From: Ancylobacter defluvii
Lineage (GTDB): Bacteria; Pseudomonadota; Alphaproteobacteria; Rhizobiales; Xanthobacteraceae
Direction of reading: 5' to 3'
Assembly (NCBI RefSeq): GCF_018390605.1
Contig: NZ_JAHBGD010000021.1
Location: forward strand, 1 to 43,142
Length of the DNA stretch: 43,142 bases
In this document: positions 21,070 through 30,376 of the stretch, piece by piece
Layout of the letters: every line of letters begins with the position of its first letter
Numbering within the stretch: the stretch's first letter is position 1
Translations under genes and position numbers: made by a program
Notes under the pieces: model-generated
What the model saw: the letters and a program-made list of their open reading frames with translations, nothing else
What the model was told of the DNA's origin: nothing
Databases searched by the model: none

Positions 21070-21984
21070 TCAGTAGCCGATCAGGAACGGGTTGTAGGCG
21101 GCGCGGCGATAGGGCCCCTCGCGCATCATCATGTCGAGCGGCAGCGAGCCGATATCGTCGGCCAGCGCCTCCATCGACGGGTCCTTGTGCTGGTGCAGCA
21201 CCTTCACATAGGTGCGGCACTCGTCGCAGGTCTCGGCCTTCACCGTGCCGGGACCGCCCTCGACCTCCTGATAGCCGATGCCCTTGGTGGAGCCGCAGGA
21301 CACGCATTTGATGCGCACATAGTTCCACAGCGTGCCGCACAGCTCGCAGGCGCAGAAGCGGTTGCCATGGGCGGTCGGCCATTCGACGACCAGCGAAGCG
21401 ACCGGCGGGCCGCCGCAGGCCGGGCATATCGCGGTCTCGCCGACCGGCTTCAGCGCCTTGGCATCGAGGGTGGCGGCGAGCCGGGCCGCGAGCACCTCCA
21501 GCCCGGCGGCGAGAAAGGCGTGCTCGGCAAGCGCCTCCATGGGAATGGCATGGGCGAGCACATTGCCGGCGATCTCGGCGCGCGCGCCGGCATCGGCCTG
21601 CCGCAGACGGGACAGCGCCGCGGCGGCCGGCTCCGGCATCGGCCGCCTGGCCACCGCGTCGAACAGCGCGTCAAGTGTCGGCATGAAGGCGGGATCGTCG
21701 GCCAGCGTCGAACGGTCGAGCGGCGGCATGCCGAACTCGCTCGCCCGCGCCACCTGCTCGGCCGGGATCGGCGCCGGTGCCGGCGCCAGCGCCACCGTCT
21801 CGGCCTGGGCATCGACGATGCCGGCGACGAAATCGAGATAGGGCCTGGCCGGGCTCACCGCCGCATAGGCCCGCAGCCGCCGGGCGCGAACGGGAAACAG
21901 AGAGGACGGATCGGGAACCACCGCGAAGGGCGGCGTCGAGACGGCGCCGATGACGGTGGGATCGGGCTGGATATCGGTGGACAT
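21070..21984 (-). CDS. fdhE: Formate dehydrogenase accessory protein FdhE
   Basis: Cytosolic maturation factor needed for active respiratory formate dehydrogenase. The 304 residues compare with 309 in E. coli. The C-terminal half carries the zinc-ribbon/rubredoxin-like Cys pairs typical of FdhE: CPACGG near 190, FCACELCG, IKCVSCG, and AETCDECRTYVK. The N-terminal 70 residues contain the RARRLRAYAAVSPARPYLDFVA block. The start at 21984 has GAGGAG 4 nt upstream (further start codons upstream lack one). It is separated from fdnI by 238 nt that hold a terminator-like hairpin, and leads directly into selA. Confidence 0.94.
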   Translation of the reverse strand: MSTDIQPDPTVIGAVSTPPFAVVPDPSSLFPVRARRLRAYAAVSPARPYLDFVAGIVDAQAETVALAPAPAPIPAEQVARASEFGMPPLDRSTLADDPAFMPTLDALFDAVARRPMPEPAAAALSRLRQADAGARAEIAGNVLAHAIPMEALAEHAFLAAGLEVLAARLAATLDAKALKPVGETAICPACGGPPVASLVVEWPTAHGNRFCACELCGTLWNYVRIKCVSCGSTKGIGYQEVEGGPGTVKAETCDECRTYVKVLHQHKDPSMEALADDIGSLPLDMMMREGPYRRAAYNPFLIGY

Positions 21985-22133
21985 ATTGCTCCTCACGAAC
22001 CGCACGGGCCACGTGGACAGGCTGGACCCGGACCAGGACCGGGCGACGCAAACCGGACGCATCGATCACACTGCGTGGAACACGCACATATAACGCATGC
22101 ACCCGCGAAACAGCTTCACGGGGTTTCCAAAAC

Positions 22134-22175
22134 GCCCGCCGGCGCCAGAGAACCTCGCCTCCGGCGCCGGCGGGC
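22134..22175 (-). terminator. Strong hairpin between fdnI and fdhE
   Basis: On the minus strand a perfect 13-bp stem (GCCCGCCGGCGCC with GGCGCCGGCGGGC, arms at 22163-22175 and 22134-22146, loop 16 nt) is followed by GTTTTGG. It lies about 47 nt after the fdnI stop. It looks like a terminator or partial terminator that would reduce read-through from the structural fdn genes into fdhE-selA-selB-selC. The T run is short, so efficiency is uncertain. Confidence 0.7.
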
Positions 22176-22222
22176 CGTTTCGATCAGGCGCCGGCGGCTC
22201 GGTGTGCCGCCGGCCGCTCAAT

Positions 22223-22951
22223 TCACTCCGCCGGCGTGCCGGTACCGCTTTTGGCCGGCTTGTGGACCAGCTCGCGCAGCCATTTGCGGTGATGCCGCCA
22301 CGCCCAGCCGCCGGTGACGTTGCCGCGCGTCATGGCGCTGAAGGTGCCCTTCACCCAGATCGCCGCATAGACATGGACGATCCACACGCAGATGGCGAAG
22401 ATCGCCGTCGCCGAATGCACGAGGATGGCGATGCGCTTCTGCTCGATAGTGGTGAAGGGGTAGAAATACTGGTCCCACATCACGATGCCGGAGGTGATCA
22501 GCACCAGGATGAGGGCCGACATCGACCAGAACACGAATTTCTGGCCGGCATTGTACTTGCCGACTTCCGGCATCTTCTCTTCGCGCCCGGCCAGCAGGTC
22601 GCTCGAATGCGCCAGCCATTCCGCATCGACACGCTTCGGCAGGTTGGCGCGCCAGAACCGCACGAACAAGAGGGCGAAGGAGCAGAACAGCACCACGCCG
22701 ATCCAGGGATGCAGGATGCGCGTCATCTGGCCGCCGCCGAACAGGCCGGTCAGGAAGAACAGTTTCGGCGTGAACAAGGCGAGACCGGACAGCGCCAACA
22801 GCACCAGGCTTACGGCGGTGATCCAGTGATTGATGCGCGCACCGACGGTGTAGCGGTCGACCGTCACCGGGTGACCGGGATGCACCGCATCGCCCGACTG
22901 GACGTCGTCGGCAGGCTCCGGAACCGGAGCCTTCGGGTCGTGAACCGTCAT
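22223..22951 (-). CDS. fdnI: Formate dehydrogenase gamma subunit (cytochrome b556)
   Basis: Inner-membrane di-heme cytochrome b that passes electrons from the beta subunit to quinone. Of 242 residues, four membrane segments are visible: [18 protein letters not shown] near 45, the stretch following [10 protein letters not shown] near 82, [19 protein letters not shown] near 140, and [18 protein letters not shown] near 188. Candidate heme histidines lie in these helices (RINHW, HPW, LVHSA, VHVY). The C-terminus ([16 protein letters not shown]) matches FdnI/FdoI. Its N-terminus is about 30 residues longer than in E. coli. It overlaps fdnH by 4 nt. It could equally be named fdoI. Confidence 0.94.
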   Translation of the reverse strand: MTVHDPKAPVPEPADDVQSGDAVHPGHPVTVDRYTVGARINHWITAVSLVLLALSGLALFTPKLFFLTGLFGGGQMTRILHPWIGVVLFCSFALLFVRFWRANLPKRVDAEWLAHSSDLLAGREEKMPEVGKYNAGQKFVFWSMSALILVLITSGIVMWDQYFYPFTTIEQKRIAILVHSATAIFAICVWIVHVYAAIWVKGTFSAMTRGNVTGGWAWRHHRKWLRELVHKPAKSGTGTPAE

Positions 22952-23937
22952 GACCGCCTCCCCTCCAGCGGCGCCGGGCCAGCCGGTGGCGGAACAGTGG
23001 CACCGCCGGCAAGCCTCTCGGCGTTCTCCTCATCTTCCTCGGTCACCTTGTTGGGGCCGGCGACGAGGTAATGAAGTACGCCGGCCGCCGCCGCGACACC
23101 CATCAGGGCCATGCCCATATATTTGGTGATGCCCTTCCAGGTTTCCACGATCGGCGAGATGCGCGGATTGTCCGGCAGGCCGGCATAGATCGACGGCTGG
23201 TCGGCGTGGTGCAGCACATACATCACATGGGTGCCGCCCACGCCCTGCGGGTCGTAGAGCCCGGCATTCTCGAAGCCGCGGGACTTCAGGTCCTTGATGC
23301 GGAAATCTGCCCAGCCCTTCATCTCCTCCTTGGTGCCGAAGACGATGGCCTGGGTCGGGCACGCCTTCTGGCAGGCCGGGCCCTGGCCGACCGCGACGCG
23401 ATCCGAGCACAGCGTGCACTTATAGGCGGTGTGGTCGACCTTGGAGATGCGCGGGATGTTGAACGGGCACCCCTTGATGCAGTAGCCGCAGCCGATGCAG
23501 TTCTCGTGCTGGAAATCGACGATGCCGTTCGAATACTGCACGATGGCGCCGGGCGACGGGCAGGCCTTGAGGCAGCCCGGATCCTCGCAATGCATGCAGC
23601 CATCCTTGCGGATGAGCCATTCGAGATTCTCGGTCTCGGGGTTCACCCACTCGGTGAAGCGCATCAGCGTGAAGGTGTTCTCGGTCAGGTCCATGGGGTT
23701 GTCGTAGACCCCGTGGTTGATGCCGATCTCCTCGGTCAGATGGTTCCACTCGAGGCACGCGGCCTGGCAGGCCTTGCAGCCGATGCACTTGGTCACGTCG
23801 ATCAGCTTGGCGACCTCGGTGAGCCGCGTCGCCGGCGGCTCGATGGTGGAGGCCGAACGCCGGATCAGGTCCTTCTCGCCGAAGCGCGGCGCGGCCGCGG
23901 CCGGGTCGACGGACGGGTTGGGAATTGGTGGGAACAT
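22948..23937 (-). CDS. fdnH: Formate dehydrogenase iron-sulfur beta subunit
   Basis: Periplasmic-facing electron-transfer subunit with four [4Fe-4S] clusters. The Cys clusters are intact: [55 protein letters not shown], and [28 protein letters not shown] single C-terminal membrane anchor follows ([20 protein letters not shown], about 275-295). The 329 residues compare with 294-300 in E. coli FdnH/FdoH; the extra length is mostly in the N-terminal 35 residues and the tail. It starts 12 nt after fdnG and overlaps fdnI. Also called fdxH or fdoH. Confidence 0.95.
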   Translation of the reverse strand: MFPPIPNPSVDPAAAAPRFGEKDLIRRSASTIEPPATRLTEVAKLIDVTKCIGCKACQAACLEWNHLTEEIGINHGVYDNPMDLTENTFTLMRFTEWVNPETENLEWLIRKDGCMHCEDPGCLKACPSPGAIVQYSNGIVDFQHENCIGCGYCIKGCPFNIPRISKVDHTAYKCTLCSDRVAVGQGPACQKACPTQAIVFGTKEEMKGWADFRIKDLKSRGFENAGLYDPQGVGGTHVMYVLHHADQPSIYAGLPDNPRISPIVETWKGITKYMGMALMGVAAAAGVLHYLVAGPNKVTEEDEENAERLAGGATVPPPAGPAPLEGRRS

Positions 23938-23949
23938 CGCGCCGCCTCC

Positions 23950-26900
23950 CTACGCCACCGGCCCGGTCGAGGGCTCGATGTTGACCATGAACGCCTTGAA
24001 TTCCGGCGTCTCGATATTGGCGTCACCGACGAACGGGGTGAGCACATTCGCCGGGAAGCCCTTACGGGCGGCGCCGACGAAGCCCCAGTGGATAGGCACG
24101 CCGACCACATGCACCGTCTTGCCGTCGATGGTCATCGGCTTGATGCGCTTGGTGACCACCGCGATGGCGAGAAGCTCGCCGCGCTTCGACCACACCCGCA
24201 CCCAGCCGCCCTTGACGATGCCCTTCTCCTTGGCGAGTTCCTCCGAGATCTCCACGAACTGCTGCGGTTGCAGCACCGAGTTCACATGGTTGTTCTTGGT
24301 CCAGTAGTGGAAATGCTCGGTGAGGCGGTAGGTGGTGCCGGCATAGGGGAAGTTGGGATCGCCGATATCGGCGAACTGCTTCCAGTCGTCGGCGAAGACG
24401 CGCGCCACCGGATTGCCGCGCACCTTGGGCGCGATCACGTTGGCGACCGGGCTCTCGAACGGCTCGTAATGCACCGGGAACGGCCCATCGCGCATCATCT
24501 TGCGCACGAACAGGCGCGATGACCCCTCCGGATTCATGATGAACGGGCCGACTTCACGCGGCTTGGCGGTGGGCGCGATGTCCGGCACGTCGTAGCCGGT
24601 CCATTTCGCACCGTCCCACTCGATCAGCTTGCGCGAAGGATCCCATGGCTTGCCGTCGAGGTCGCAGGAGGCGCGGTTGTAGAGGATGCGCCGGTTAGCC
24701 GGCCAGGCGAACGACCATTTCAGATAGGCTCCGGTCTCGTCCGGGTCGGAATTGTCGCGGCGCGCCATCATGTTGCCCACCTCGGTCCAGCAGCCGGAAT
24801 AGATCCAGCAGCCGCCGGCGGTGGTGCCGTCGTCGCGATAGAGGCCGAAGCCGGAAAGCTGCTTGCCGGCCTCGAGGATCTTCTTGCTCGGATCATTGGG
24901 ATCGAACACGTCGACCAACGCCGAACCGTTCATCTCCCTGGCGAGTTCCTCCGGCGACGGCTCGCCCGGATCCTTGTAGGCCCAGTTCAGGTTGAGGATC
25001 GGATCGGGAAAGGCGCCGCCCTCCTTGCGGTACAGCTCCTTCAGCCGCAGATGGATCTGCGCCATGATCCAGGTGTCGTGCTTGGCCTCGCCGGGAGGCG
25101 AGCCGCCCGGCCAGTGCCATTGCAGCCAGCGACCTGAATTCACCAGCGATCCCTCATCCTCCGCGAAGCAGGTCGACGGCAACTGGATCACCTCGGTCTT
25201 GATCGAGGCGGGATCCGCCTTGTTGTAGATGCCATGGTCTTCCCAGAAGCGCGCCGTCTCGGTCTGGAGCGGGTCCATGACGACCAGCAGCTTGAGCTTG
25301 GCGAGCGCCTCGGCGAGCTTTGCCTTGTTGGGGAAGGCCTGCAGCGGGTTGAACCCCTGGCAGAAATAGACGTTCATCTTGCCCTGCTTCATCAGCTCGA
25401 AGGCACGCAGAACGTCGTATCCCGATACGTCGAGCTTCGGCAGGTAGTCATAGGCCCAGTCATTCTGCGCCGTAGCAGCGTCGCCCCACATGGACTTCAT
25501 GAAGCTGACGAAGAACTTCTTGTAGTTCTGCCAATAGCTCATCTGGTTCGGCCGCAGCGGCTTGAAGCCGCGGGTCGACATATAGGTGGCGAAATCCACT
25601 TCCTTGTCGGCGGGGATGTTGAGATAGCCGGGGATGAGGTTACTCATCAGCCCGATATCGGTCAGTCCCTGGATGTTGGAGTGGCCGCGCAACGCATTCA
25701 TGCCGCCGCCGCGCACCCCGATATTGCCGAGGATGAGCTGCAGCATCGCCATGCCGCGGATGTTCTGCGACCCCTTGGAATGCTGGGTCCAGCCGAGCGC
25801 ATACATCGACGTCATGGTCTTGGTCGGCGAGGAGCACTCGCCGATCATCTGCGCGATGTGCAGGAACTTGTCCTTCGGGGTGCCGCAGATGCGCTCGACC
25901 ATCTCCGGCGTGTAAATGGCGACGTGCTGCTTCAGCAGGTTCCACACGCAGCGCGGATGCTGCAGCGTGTCGTCCACCAGCGCATAGCCGTCCGGGCCGA
26001 TCTCGTATTCCCAGCTATCGCGGTTGTAATCGCGCTTTTCCTCGTCATAGCCGGTAAATAGGCCGTCCTGATAGGCGAAGCCTTCCTTCACGATGAAGGC
26101 GGCATTGGTGAATGCCTTGGTATAGGCCCACTGCACCTTGTCGTTGCTGATGCACCAGTTGATCAGGCCCATCAGAAAGGCGATATCCGAACCCTGACGG
26201 ATCGGCGCGTAAAAATCCGCCACCGAAGCCGAGCGGTTGTAGCGCGGGTCGATCACGATCAATTTGGCGCCACGGTTGGCTTTCGCCTCAGTGACCCATT
26301 TGAAGCCGCACGGATGGGCCTCGGCAGCATTGCCGCCCATGATGACGACAAGATCGGTATTCCGGATGTCGGTCCAGGAATTCGTCATAGCGCCACGGCC
26401 AAATGTTGGGGCGAGACTCGCCACCGTCGGGCCGTGTCAGACGCGTGCCTGGTTGTCGAATGCCAGCATCCCGGTCGAGCGCACCACCTTGTAGGTGGCG
26501 AACGCAGTTTCGTTGGTCGTCGCCGACGCCGCCAGGAAGCCGGTGGTCAGCCACCGGTTGACGGTAACGCCGTCCTTGTTCTTGGCGATGAAGTTGGCGT
26601 CGCGATCGTCCTTCATGGCGCGGGCGATCTTGTCGAGCGCCACGTCCCAGGAAATCGGCTCGAACGTGTCCGAGCCGGGCTTCCTCACCATCGGCTGGGT
26701 GAGGCGCGTCTCGGACTTCACGATGTTCAGCAGCGCGGCGCCCTTCGGACACAGCGTGCCGCGATTGGTCGGGTGGTCGGCGTCGCCCTCGATATGGACG
26801 ATGTCGGCCTTCTCGCCCTTCCGAAGGTCGCCCTTCGCAAAGATGATGATGCCGCAGGCGACCGAGCAATAGGTACAGGTATTGCGGGCCTCGACCGTGT

Positions 26901-27036
26901 TGACCAGGTGGAACGGCTTGACGTGGGCAGCCACCGCCGCCTCCGCCTCGCCGAAGCCGAAGGCCCCGAGCGTGGTACCCGCTAGTCCCGCACCCGACGT
27001 GCGCAAAAATGCGCGACGCGAGAGCTCCATATTCAT
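23950..27036 (-). CDS. fdnG: Formate dehydrogenase alpha subunit, selenoprotein
   Basis: Molybdenum or tungsten bis-MGD catalytic subunit that oxidises formate, exported folded by Tat (SRRAFLR at 6-12). It reads as one 1,028-residue protein only if the in-frame UGA at 26439-26437 is decoded as selenocysteine 200: NQARV-U-HGPTVASLAPTFGRG matches E. coli FdnG around Sec196. The N-terminal [4Fe-4S] cysteines are 54, 57, 61 and 96. A conserved SECIS hairpin follows the UGA. Automated callers will split it at 26437 into a 199-residue piece and a 3' piece. The ATG at 27036 has GGAG 9 nt upstream. It is the first gene of the minus-strand fdn-fdhE-sel series. Confidence 0.96.
26408..26439 (-). promoter_or_regulatory. 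UGA (Sec) codon and bacterial SECIS hairpin in fdnG
   Basis: The UGA is at 26439-26437. Numbering from its U, nucleotides 15-32 (26425-26408) fold as GG, bulged U17, GGCGA, loop GUC, UCGCC, CC. The bulged U17 and loop G23-U24, the SelB contacts known from E. coli fdhF/fdnG, fall at the same distances from the UGA. This is direct sequence support that the UGA is decoded as selenocysteine. Confidence 0.93.
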
Positions 27037-27108
27037 GTGCTGTTCTCCCGGCTTGGCAGTGCCGCGACCATCCCCGCGTCTGAAGCGATAGGGTCGTTCG
27101 ATCAGCCA

Positions 27109-27138
27109 ACGCTATTTTTTACCTACTCCAATGTCAAA
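27109..27138 (-). promoter_or_regulatory. Candidate promoter of fdnG
   Basis: On the minus strand TTGACA (27138-27133) is followed by a 17-nt spacer and TAGCGT (27114-27109), a perfect -35 with a partial -10 box. It lies 73-102 nt before the fdnG ATG, in the AT-richest part of the divergent intergenic region. Confidence 0.5.
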
Positions 27139-27289
27139 TCACCTAAAGTCGAGTGCACGGGAAAAAAGACTGCGTTTACAGGTGCTTCCGTCGTGCGATT
27201 TCGCAATCGCACTGCTGCGGCGCACAATCCGGCCGCTCGCCGCGGGCGGGTCATTGACGCGGAAGCCCGACTGTCGGCAGGATTGTGGC

Positions 27290-27925
27290 GTGCTCGATAG
27301 TTCGGCTCCCGCGTGTCGGGGCTCCGCCTCACCTCTGCTGCCGGCCCTGTTGCTTGCCCTTGCGTCATTTTCCATTGATGCGAGCGCGCAGTTGCGGGCC
27401 GAGCCTGCCTTTGCGCCCGGCGCAGCGGCACCGCCGCTGGCGCTCGCCTCGCTGGATCACGGCCCGCAGAGTCTTGCCGCACTGCACGGCCGGCCGGTCA
27501 TCGTTCACTTCTTTGCGACATGGTGCGAGCCGTGCCGCGAGGAGATGGCGGGGCTGCGCCGGCTTGCCGGGCGCCTTGCCGAAATGCCGCCGAAAAACCG
27601 GCCGGCGATTCTCGCCATCGATGTCGGCGAGCCGGCCACCCGCATCCGTCGCTTCCTCGCACAGGAAGTCGCCGGCGGGCCGCTGCCGTTCCCGATCCTG
27701 ATCGACGAGGACCGCGCCGCCATGAAGGCGTGGAAGGTCGCCTTCCTGCCGACCAGCCATGTGCTCGGCGCCGATCACACGCTGCGCTTTTCCGCCACCG
27801 GCCCGGTCGACTGGGACGACGCACGCGTTCCGGCCGCCCTCGACGGCCTGCTCGCCGCGGCGACGCCAACCGCGGCCTTCACCCTGCCCGCCTTGCCTGA
27901 CAACTCCGGGAGCCCACAACAATGA
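27290..27925 (+). CDS. TlpA-like periplasmic thioredoxin
   Basis: Thioredoxin-fold protein with active site FFATWCEPCREEM, the TlpA/ResA type used for disulfide reduction or cytochrome maturation outside the cytoplasm. With the GTG at 27290 (AGGA about 8 nt upstream) it has 211 residues and a signal peptide-like start (LLPALLLALASFSIDASAQ). Later landmarks are FPILIDEDRAAMKAWKVAFLPTSHVL, the cis-Pro region. The frame is open back to an ATG at 27131, but that has no ribosome site and lies on the fdnG -35 box. The stop overlaps the next ATG (ATGA), coupling it to the transglutaminase-like gene. It is divergent from fdnG, so a link to formate dehydrogenase is possible but unproven. Confidence 0.8.
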   Translation: MLDSSAPACRGSASPLLPALLLALASFSIDASAQLRAEPAFAPGAAAPPLALASLDHGPQSLAALHGRPVIVHFFATWCEPCREEMAGLRRLAGRLAEMPPKNRPAILAIDVGEPATRIRRFLAQEVAGGPLPFPILIDEDRAAMKAWKVAFLPTSHVLGADHTLRFSATGPVDWDDARVPAALDGLLAAATPTAAFTLPALPDNSGSPQQ

Positions 27926-29064
27926 CAAACCGTCGCGACCTGTTGAAAGCCGGCGCCGCCTTCGCCGCCGCCGCCGCTCTTCCCCAATCGGCCTTCGCGC
28001 AAGCGGGCGCCAATCCGGCCGCCGCCTCGGCTGCCGCGACCTTCGCGCCGAAGCCGGGCAGCTGGCGCAACTTCGAGGCGGTGACGACGCTCGCCATCGC
28101 GCCGATCGAGGGCAAGTCCGGCCCGGCCCAGGCCTGGGTGCCGCTGCCCTCCTATACCGCCGCCGACTGGTTCAAGCCCGGCGAGAGCACCTGGAAGACC
28201 AACGCGAAGACCGCCGAGGTGGTGAAGGACCCGCATTACGGCACCCTGCTGCTGCATCTCACCTGGGCCGAGGGCGTCGCCGACCCGCAGGTGGAGATCA
28301 CCTCGAAATTCGCCACCCGCGACCGCGCCACCGACTTCTCGAAACCCGGCACGGCCGCGCCGCTATCGCCGGAGGAACGCGCGCTGTTCCTCAAGGCGAC
28401 CGACCTGATCCCCACCGACGGCCTGGTGAAGGCGACCTCGGACAAGATCGTCGCCGGCAAGACCACCGACATCGACAAGGCGCGCGCCATCTATGAATGG
28501 GTGGTGGACAACACCTACCGAAACGCCGCGACTCGCGGCTGCGGCACCGGCGACATCGCCTCGCTGCTGGCGAGCGGCAATCTCGGCGGCAAATGCGCCG
28601 ACCTCAACGCGCTGTTCGTCGGGCTTTCCCGCGCCGCCGGCATCCCGGCGCGCGACCTCTACGGCATCCGCGTCGCCCCCTCGGCCTTCGGCTATAAGAG
28701 CCTCGGCGCCAACTCCCCGGTCATCTCCAAGGCCCAGCATTGCCGCGCCGAGGTGTGGCTGGACGGCTTCGGCTGGGTCGGCGTCGATCCCGCCGACGTG
28801 CGCAAGGTGGTGCTGGAAGAGCCGCCGGGGAAGAACGCTCTCGACGATGCCAAGGTGGTCGCCGCGCGCAAGGCTCTGTTTGGCGCCTGGGAAGGCAACT
28901 GGCTCGCCTATAATGACGGCCACGACATCGCGCTGCCGGGCTCGAACGGACCCAAGCTCGGCTTCCTGATGTATCCGCAGGCGGAAGTCGCCAGCCTGCG
29001 CCAGGACTGCCTCGACCCGGACGCGTTCAAATACACCATCAAGGCGAGCGAGATCTCGGCCTGA
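27922..29064 (+). CDS. Tat-exported transglutaminase-like protein
   Basis: A 380-residue protein with a twin-arginine signal ([20 protein letters not shown]). A transglutaminase-like Cys-protease core follows: [16 protein letters not shown], then the catalytic Cys in [25 protein letters not shown], the His in [13 protein letters not shown] and the Asp in [10 protein letters not shown]. Bacterial members of this superfamily are often peptidases or amidases; the substrate here is unknown. It is translationally coupled to the upstream thioredoxin gene. Its position between the selenoprotein fdnG and selD is the only functional hint. Confidence 0.85.
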   Translation: MTNRRDLLKAGAAFAAAAALPQSAFAQAGANPAAASAAATFAPKPGSWRNFEAVTTLAIAPIEGKSGPAQAWVPLPSYTAADWFKPGESTWKTNAKTAEVVKDPHYGTLLLHLTWAEGVADPQVEITSKFATRDRATDFSKPGTAAPLSPEERALFLKATDLIPTDGLVKATSDKIVAGKTTDIDKARAIYEWVVDNTYRNAATRGCGTGDIASLLASGNLGGKCADLNALFVGLSRAAGIPARDLYGIRVAPSAFGYKSLGANSPVISKAQHCRAEVWLDGFGWVGVDPADVRKVVLEEPPGKNALDDAKVVAARKALFGAWEGNWLAYNDGHDIALPGSNGPKLGFLMYPQAEVASLRQDCLDPDAFKYTIKASEISA

Positions 29065-29079
29065 TCGGCATCGTCTTGT

Positions 29080-29295
29080 CGCCACCCCGGCCGGAGACGA
29101 AGGGCGAGGTTCGGAATCGCTGCGGGCCTCGCGCGATTCCGGATCGGCCTACCCCGTCCGGGATGACGTCTGGCGGGGACGGGCACAAAAACTCCCTCTC
29201 CCCGCCGGGGAGAGGGGCGGTGTGAGAGGGGCGATCAAGCGCCCTTCCCCCTCCCCCGCCTCTGCGCGGCGACCTCTCACCGTCGGGGAGAGGTC
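29080..29295. repeat. Composite palindromic intergenic repeat block before selD
   Basis: The 235-nt gap between the transglutaminase-like gene and selD is filled with stacked inverted repeats. GGAATCGC/GCGATTCC lies at 29113-29140 and CCCGTCC/GGACGGG at 29153-29183. CCCTCTCCCCG-C-CGGGGAGAGGG is at 29194-29216 and GACCTCTC/GAGAGGTC at 29271-29295. The third has the same arms as a copy at 31779-31801. Elements of this look (CCGGATCGG..., CTCCCTCTCCCCG...) are dispersed in many Hyphomicrobiales genomes, as I recall. The last hairpin contains the selD ribosome site. Confidence 0.75.
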
Positions 29296-29299
29296 GAGA

Positions 29300-30376
29300 A
29301 TGGAACATCTGACCATGCTCGATACGCCGAATGATACCGCCCCGTTCCGCCTCACCAGCCTTGCCCATGGCGGCGGCTGCGGCTGCAAGCTCGCTCCCTC
29401 GGTGCTGCGCGAACTTTTGTCCGAGCAGGCGCCGGGCGGGCCGTTCGAGCGGCTGCTGGTCGGCACCGAGACCGGCGACGACGCCGCCGTCTACCGGCTC
29501 GACGACGACACCTGCCTGATCGCCACCACCGACTTCTTCATGCCGATGGTGGACGATCCCTATGAGTTCGGCCGCATCGCCGCCACCAACGCCATTTCCG
29601 ACGTCTACGCCATGGGCGGCAAGCCGCTGCTGGCGCTCGCCATCCTCGGCATGCCGCTCGGCAAGCTGCCGACCCCGATGGTGCGCGACATATTGCGCGG
29701 CGGCCAGGCGATCGCCGCCGAGGCCGGCATACCGGTCGCCGGTGGCCATTCCATCGACAGCCCGGAACCGATCTACGGTCTCGCGGTGATCGGCACCGCA
29801 CGGCCGGAAAACATCCGCCGCAACAGCACCGCGCAGGCCGGCGACGTGCTGATCCTCACCAAGGCGCTCGGCGTCGGGCTCTATTCGGCGGCGTTCAAGA
29901 AGCAGGCGCTCTCGCAGGCCGGCTATGCCGAGATGGTCGCTTCGATGACCCGGCTCAACCGCATCGGCGCCGAACTCGGCAAGCGGACACAGGTGCATGC
30001 GGTCACCGACGTCACCGGCTTCGGCATTCTCGGCCACGGGCTGGAGGTGGCGCGGGGCTCCGGCCTGACGCTCCGCCTCGACGCCGCCGCGCTGCCGGTG
30101 CTCAAGGAGGCCGAGGCACTGGCGCAGCAGGGCTTCGTCACCGGCGCCTCGCACCGCAACTGGGCGAGCTATGGCGACGGCGTCACCCTGCCCGGGGATT
30201 TCCCCGACTGGCGCCGGCATGTGCTCACCGACCCGCAGACCTCCGGCGGCCTGTTGGTGGCAGTGGCGCCGGAAGCGGCCGAGGCCCTCCTCGCCGAAAT
30301 CCGTGCCGCCGGCTACCCGGCAGCGGCGGTAGTCGGCCGGCTGGAAGCGGGCGCGCCGGGCATCGTGGTCGGCTGA
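29300..30376 (+). CDS. selD: Selenophosphate synthetase SelD
   Basis: Makes selenophosphate from selenide and ATP for SelA. The 358-residue protein opens with the catalytic loop [11 protein letters not shown] (Cys27, Cys29, Lys30; E. coli Cys17, Cys19, Lys20), so it is a Cys form, not itself a selenoprotein. [37 protein letters not shown] and [12 protein letters not shown] are standard SelD/AIR-synthase-like motifs. The ATG at 29300 has GGAGAGG 6 nt upstream; an ATG at 29315 is also possible. Unlike fdhE-selA-selB-selC it is on the plus strand. Its 3' end overlaps the HxlR gene by 64 nt on the other strand. Confidence 0.96.
   Translation: MEHLTMLDTPNDTAPFRLTSLAHGGGCGCKLAPSVLRELLSEQAPGGPFERLLVGTETGDDAAVYRLDDDTCLIATTDFFMPMVDDPYEFGRIAATNAISDVYAMGGKPLLALAILGMPLGKLPTPMVRDILRGGQAIAAEAGIPVAGGHSIDSPEPIYGLAVIGTARPENIRRNSTAQAGDVLILTKALGVGLYSAAFKKQALSQAGYAEMVASMTRLNRIGAELGKRTQVHAVTDVTGFGILGHGLEVARGSGLTLRLDAAALPVLKEAEALAQQGFVTGASHRNWASYGDGVTLPGDFPDWRRHVLTDPQTSGGLLVAVAPEAAEALLAEIRAAGYPAAAVVGRLEAGAPGIVVG

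Noticed and set aside
23950..27036. fdnG as two genes or a pseudogene broken by a stop
   Set aside because: The stop is UGA at the exact Sec position, followed by a SECIS hairpin, with selA, selB, selC and selD in the window.
27131..27289. Upstream ATG for the TlpA-like gene
   Set aside because: No ribosome site, no signal-like sequence, and it overlies the candidate fdnG -35 box; the GTG at 27290 gives a proper export signal.
29080..29295. CRISPR array
   Set aside because: The repeats are palindromes of different sequence without regular spacers, and no cas gene is present.
27922..30376. Further selenoproteins (SelD or the transglutaminase-like protein)
   Set aside because: Their active-site positions are encoded by TGC Cys codons and no in-frame internal UGA with a hairpin was seen.
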